Below, piece after piece: positions 62,191-64,000 of a stretch of DNA of 64,000 nucleotides. The stretch's first letter is position 1. Every line of letters begins with the position of its first letter. The stretch is from Chitinophaga rhizosphaerae (GTDB lineage Bacteria > Bacteroidota > Bacteroidia > Chitinophagales > Chitinophagaceae). Below the pieces are notes generated by a model. That model was not told where the DNA came from, searched no databases, and saw only the letters and a program-made list of their open reading frames with translations. The translations under genes were made by a program, and so were the position numbers. The stretch lies in NCBI RefSeq assembly GCF_003958645.1, contig NZ_RXLO01000002.1:124001-188000 (forward strand), read 5' to 3'.

Positions 62191-63987
62191 GGCCAATTCC
62201 AGTATTCTATTCATGCTTTCGGGCATCATTGGTTTGTTTATACAAAGTTTTGCCCCAAGGCGAAGGTTGTTATCGATATCGTCTTGGACAGTAGAGGAGG
62301 TCATGATAAAAATTGGCACTGCCTTTAAGTGTTCGATTTCATTTAATCGTCGCATAACCTCTTCTGCTGTACGAGACTCGCCGCTGATTTGCATGTCGAG
62401 GAGTATTAAATCAGGAGAAAAAATCATAGCCCTGTTTAAACCATCTTTGTGAGTACGTTCAACTGCGACTTCATATCCCGCCTTTTCAAGGTATCTTTTA
62501 GGGAGGTGGATATGCATGGCGTCATCTTCAACAATAAGCGCCTTACGGTAAGGTTTGGGAGGGGCTTCTTCCGGGACTTCAGCCAAATCGAAATCCGACG
62601 GCGCCGACAGCATTTCCGAAGTAATCAAGGTTGTTGTCGGGGTCGGTTTCGTGGGCGTAGCCAATAATTCCGCCGCAGCAGACGCCGCTTCCCGCCAATC
62701 TACTGCAAATTTAAGTGGAAAAACACACTCAAATGCTGCTCCTGCAGGAGGCTCAGTATCTAAAACCCGAACACTTCCACCGAGTGCAGAACATAGGTCA
62801 CGGACAATTGACAATCCAAACCCGGTTCCCCCCTCTCGTTTGCTGAACAAGGAAGAGAAGACCCTTTCTCGATCCTCCTTTTTGATTCCCGGGCCTTGGT
62901 CTGTAATAGTCATAAAGAAAGTGTTTTCCGAAAGACGAACTCCGCAAACAATATGAATGATTGAGCCTATCGGGGAAAAATGAATGGCATTTGCAACGAT
63001 GTTATTTGCAATAATGGACAGTGCGCCGGAATTGGTAGATATGGCCGTTTCCAATGCCGGATCAATATCATACTCAATAGCGACGCCCTTTTTATTTGCA
63101 GGTATTGACTTGACTTCGACAACACATTCGATAAGTTCCTTAATATCGACAGCCTTCAGGTTATCAGCGGCCATCAATTTATCCACATCATTACTTAAAG
63201 TAAGATCAATGTTAGTCTTGCATTGATAAGCAATTACCTGTATATGTCTTAAAAGCTCTAGTTTCGAGGGTTCCTCCGTTTTAAATTTCAACTCTTCAGC
63301 AATAGCTATTAAGGAGTCGATTGGTGATTTCATTTCATGGCAAGCGACCGACCTTTTTTTATCCCTTGTGAACTGCATTTTCTTCAGGTACAAAAAAACC
63401 ATTGTGAAATCCAAGACCCAAATAGGAGGCATGGCTATCCATCTCGTTGTCATCTGCCGCATTTCCATAGGTTCGACAATGTGATACAAATAATTAACCT
63501 CACATGCCGTCAGCGCGAGTATACATTGAAAAATCGCCAGCACTTTAGACAAAGTATTGTTGAAAAAAGTTAGGGCATAAAAGCCAAAGAATATTACCAG
63601 CAGGTGGACTTCCGTGGTCTTTCCCAATAGGCCGGAAAAGTATACGATTGCTACCAAATTGATCGAATATACATAAATAGACGCCGCCCGTGTATGTCCA
63701 GCTCGATTTATAAAAAATGCATGACAAAAAAACAGGAATTCGACTGTGGTTGCAATTAAAACCCTCCACTCCTTTGTTAGGGTGAAGAATACGATTCCGT
63801 AAGTTAGAACTAAAAATGCCAATACTGCAGTAATAACAGATAACATTTGAGCCGTGTTGGCATCATTGAGTAAAAACCTCATTAAATTATCGGATCTCTT
63901 CATGAATTTCGCAATCCAATTATGGGTGCGTTTCTCAAGAGAATCTATGTAGGCTTCACATGCGTGTCGAAATTCTGTAATATGCAT
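62170..63987 (-). CDS. Membrane hybrid histidine kinase with C-terminal receiver
   Basis: 605 residues; start ATG 63987 is near the window end. Membrane helices fill about 44-205 (six), then HisKA with H217 in ACHEMKSP, HATPase with IANNIVANAIHFS, DQGPGI and GGTGFGLSIV, a short linker with Pro/Thr-rich part (445-475), and receiver with VEDD, Asp in LILLDMQISGE and a Lys near NKPMMP. The layout and the H217 position match the kinase at 22-1743. Its end overlaps the terpene cyclase end by 21 bases in a convergent arrangement. It may control the cyclase or act on other targets; no DNA-binding output. Confidence 0.85.
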   Translation of the reverse strand: MHITEFRHACEAYIDSLEKRTHNWIAKFMKRSDNLMRFLLNDANTAQMLSVITAVLAFLVLTYGIVFFTLTKEWRVLIATTVEFLFFCHAFFINRAGHTRAASIYVYSINLVAIVYFSGLLGKTTEVHLLVIFFGFYALTFFNNTLSKVLAIFQCILALTACEVNYLYHIVEPMEMRQMTTRWIAMPPIWVLDFTMVFLYLKKMQFTRDKKRSVACHEMKSPIDSLIAIAEELKFKTEEPSKLELLRHIQVIAYQCKTNIDLTLSNDVDKLMAADNLKAVDIKELIECVVEVKSIPANKKGVAIEYDIDPALETAISTNSGALSIIANNIVANAIHFSPIGSIIHIVCGVRLSENTFFMTITDQGPGIKKEDRERVFSSLFSKREGGTGFGLSIVRDLCSALGGSVRVLDTEPPAGAAFECVFPLKFAVDWREAASAAAELLATPTKPTPTTTLITSEMLSAPSDFDLAEVPEEAPPKPYRKALIVEDDAMHIHLPKRYLEKAGYEVAVERTHKDGLNRAMIFSPDLILLDMQISGESRTAEEVMRRLNEIEHLKAVPIFIMTSSTVQDDIDNNLRLGAKLCINKPMMPESMNRILELASKEEFA

Positions 63988-64000
63988 GGCTGGGGTGGGT

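Noticed and set aside
48884..64000. Second copy of the tRNA end as attR
   Set aside because: None was seen by reading; the right end of the element is probably outside the window.

Overview
The window looks like chromosome of a Bacteroidota bacterium, most likely Chitinophagaceae (Chitinophaga or a close relative). The evidence is the mix of gene families (7TMR-DISM kinase, two-component regulator propeller kinase, short primary sigma factor without region 1.1, Rv1355c-like E1 protein, HD plus Pycsar-type membrane effector), GC-rich core genes, and promoter-like sites with TTTG / TAnnTTTG spaced about 19 bases apart, the Bacteroidota pattern. No plasmid, CRISPR or rRNA signal was seen.

Layout. 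1-6.2 kb: hybrid histidine kinase, CPH-type copper P-ATPase with a His-rich tail, exported phosphodiesterase and an exported propeller. 6.3-14.5 kb: one-piece propeller sensor kinase, then a tight minus-strand run of HD/Pycsar-like protein, ppk1, DUF4442 protein and beta-CASP nuclease. 14.6-19.8 kb: SdiA-regulated-like lipoprotein translationally coupled to a 1208-residue protein that joins a phosphatase, a kinase-like segment and an outer-membrane barrel. 19.8-28.3 kb: GAF protein, HExxH membrane protein, lysA, Hsp15-type S4 protein, a gene-poor gap, lytic transglycosylase, gatA, tatA. 28.5-33.1 kb: conserved translation block rplS, trmD, rimM, rpsP, ffh, then the primary sigma factor. 33.5-38.4 kb: START-like protein, LptF/G permease, GT39-like membrane protein, exported superoxide dismutase. 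38.9-44.5 kb: five-gene plus-strand operon: E1-like enzyme, GNAT-like acyltransferase, 7TMR-DISM kinase, REC-kinase, single-domain receiver. 44.6-48.6 kb: DegP/HtrA, an OmpR-type two-component pair and DUF805.

From 48.8 kb a tRNA-Ala(GGC) gene is followed by a tyrosine integrase and visibly more AT-rich DNA: three small unknown genes that look like divergent paralogs, then a minus-strand phage structural module (prohead protease/scaffold, major capsid, small head-tail genes, tape measure, two long tail genes). No terminase or portal is visible. Next to the protease lie a class I terpene cyclase with all expected motifs and a hybrid histidine kinase similar in design to the kinase at the start of the window. 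The right end of the element is not in the window.

The most interesting items are the phosphatase/kinase-like/barrel fusion (15.4-19.1 kb), the E1-GNAT-phosphorelay operon (38.9-44.5 kb), the HD/Pycsar-like protein beside ppk1, and the tRNA-linked partial prophage with its paralog cluster and terpene cyclase.
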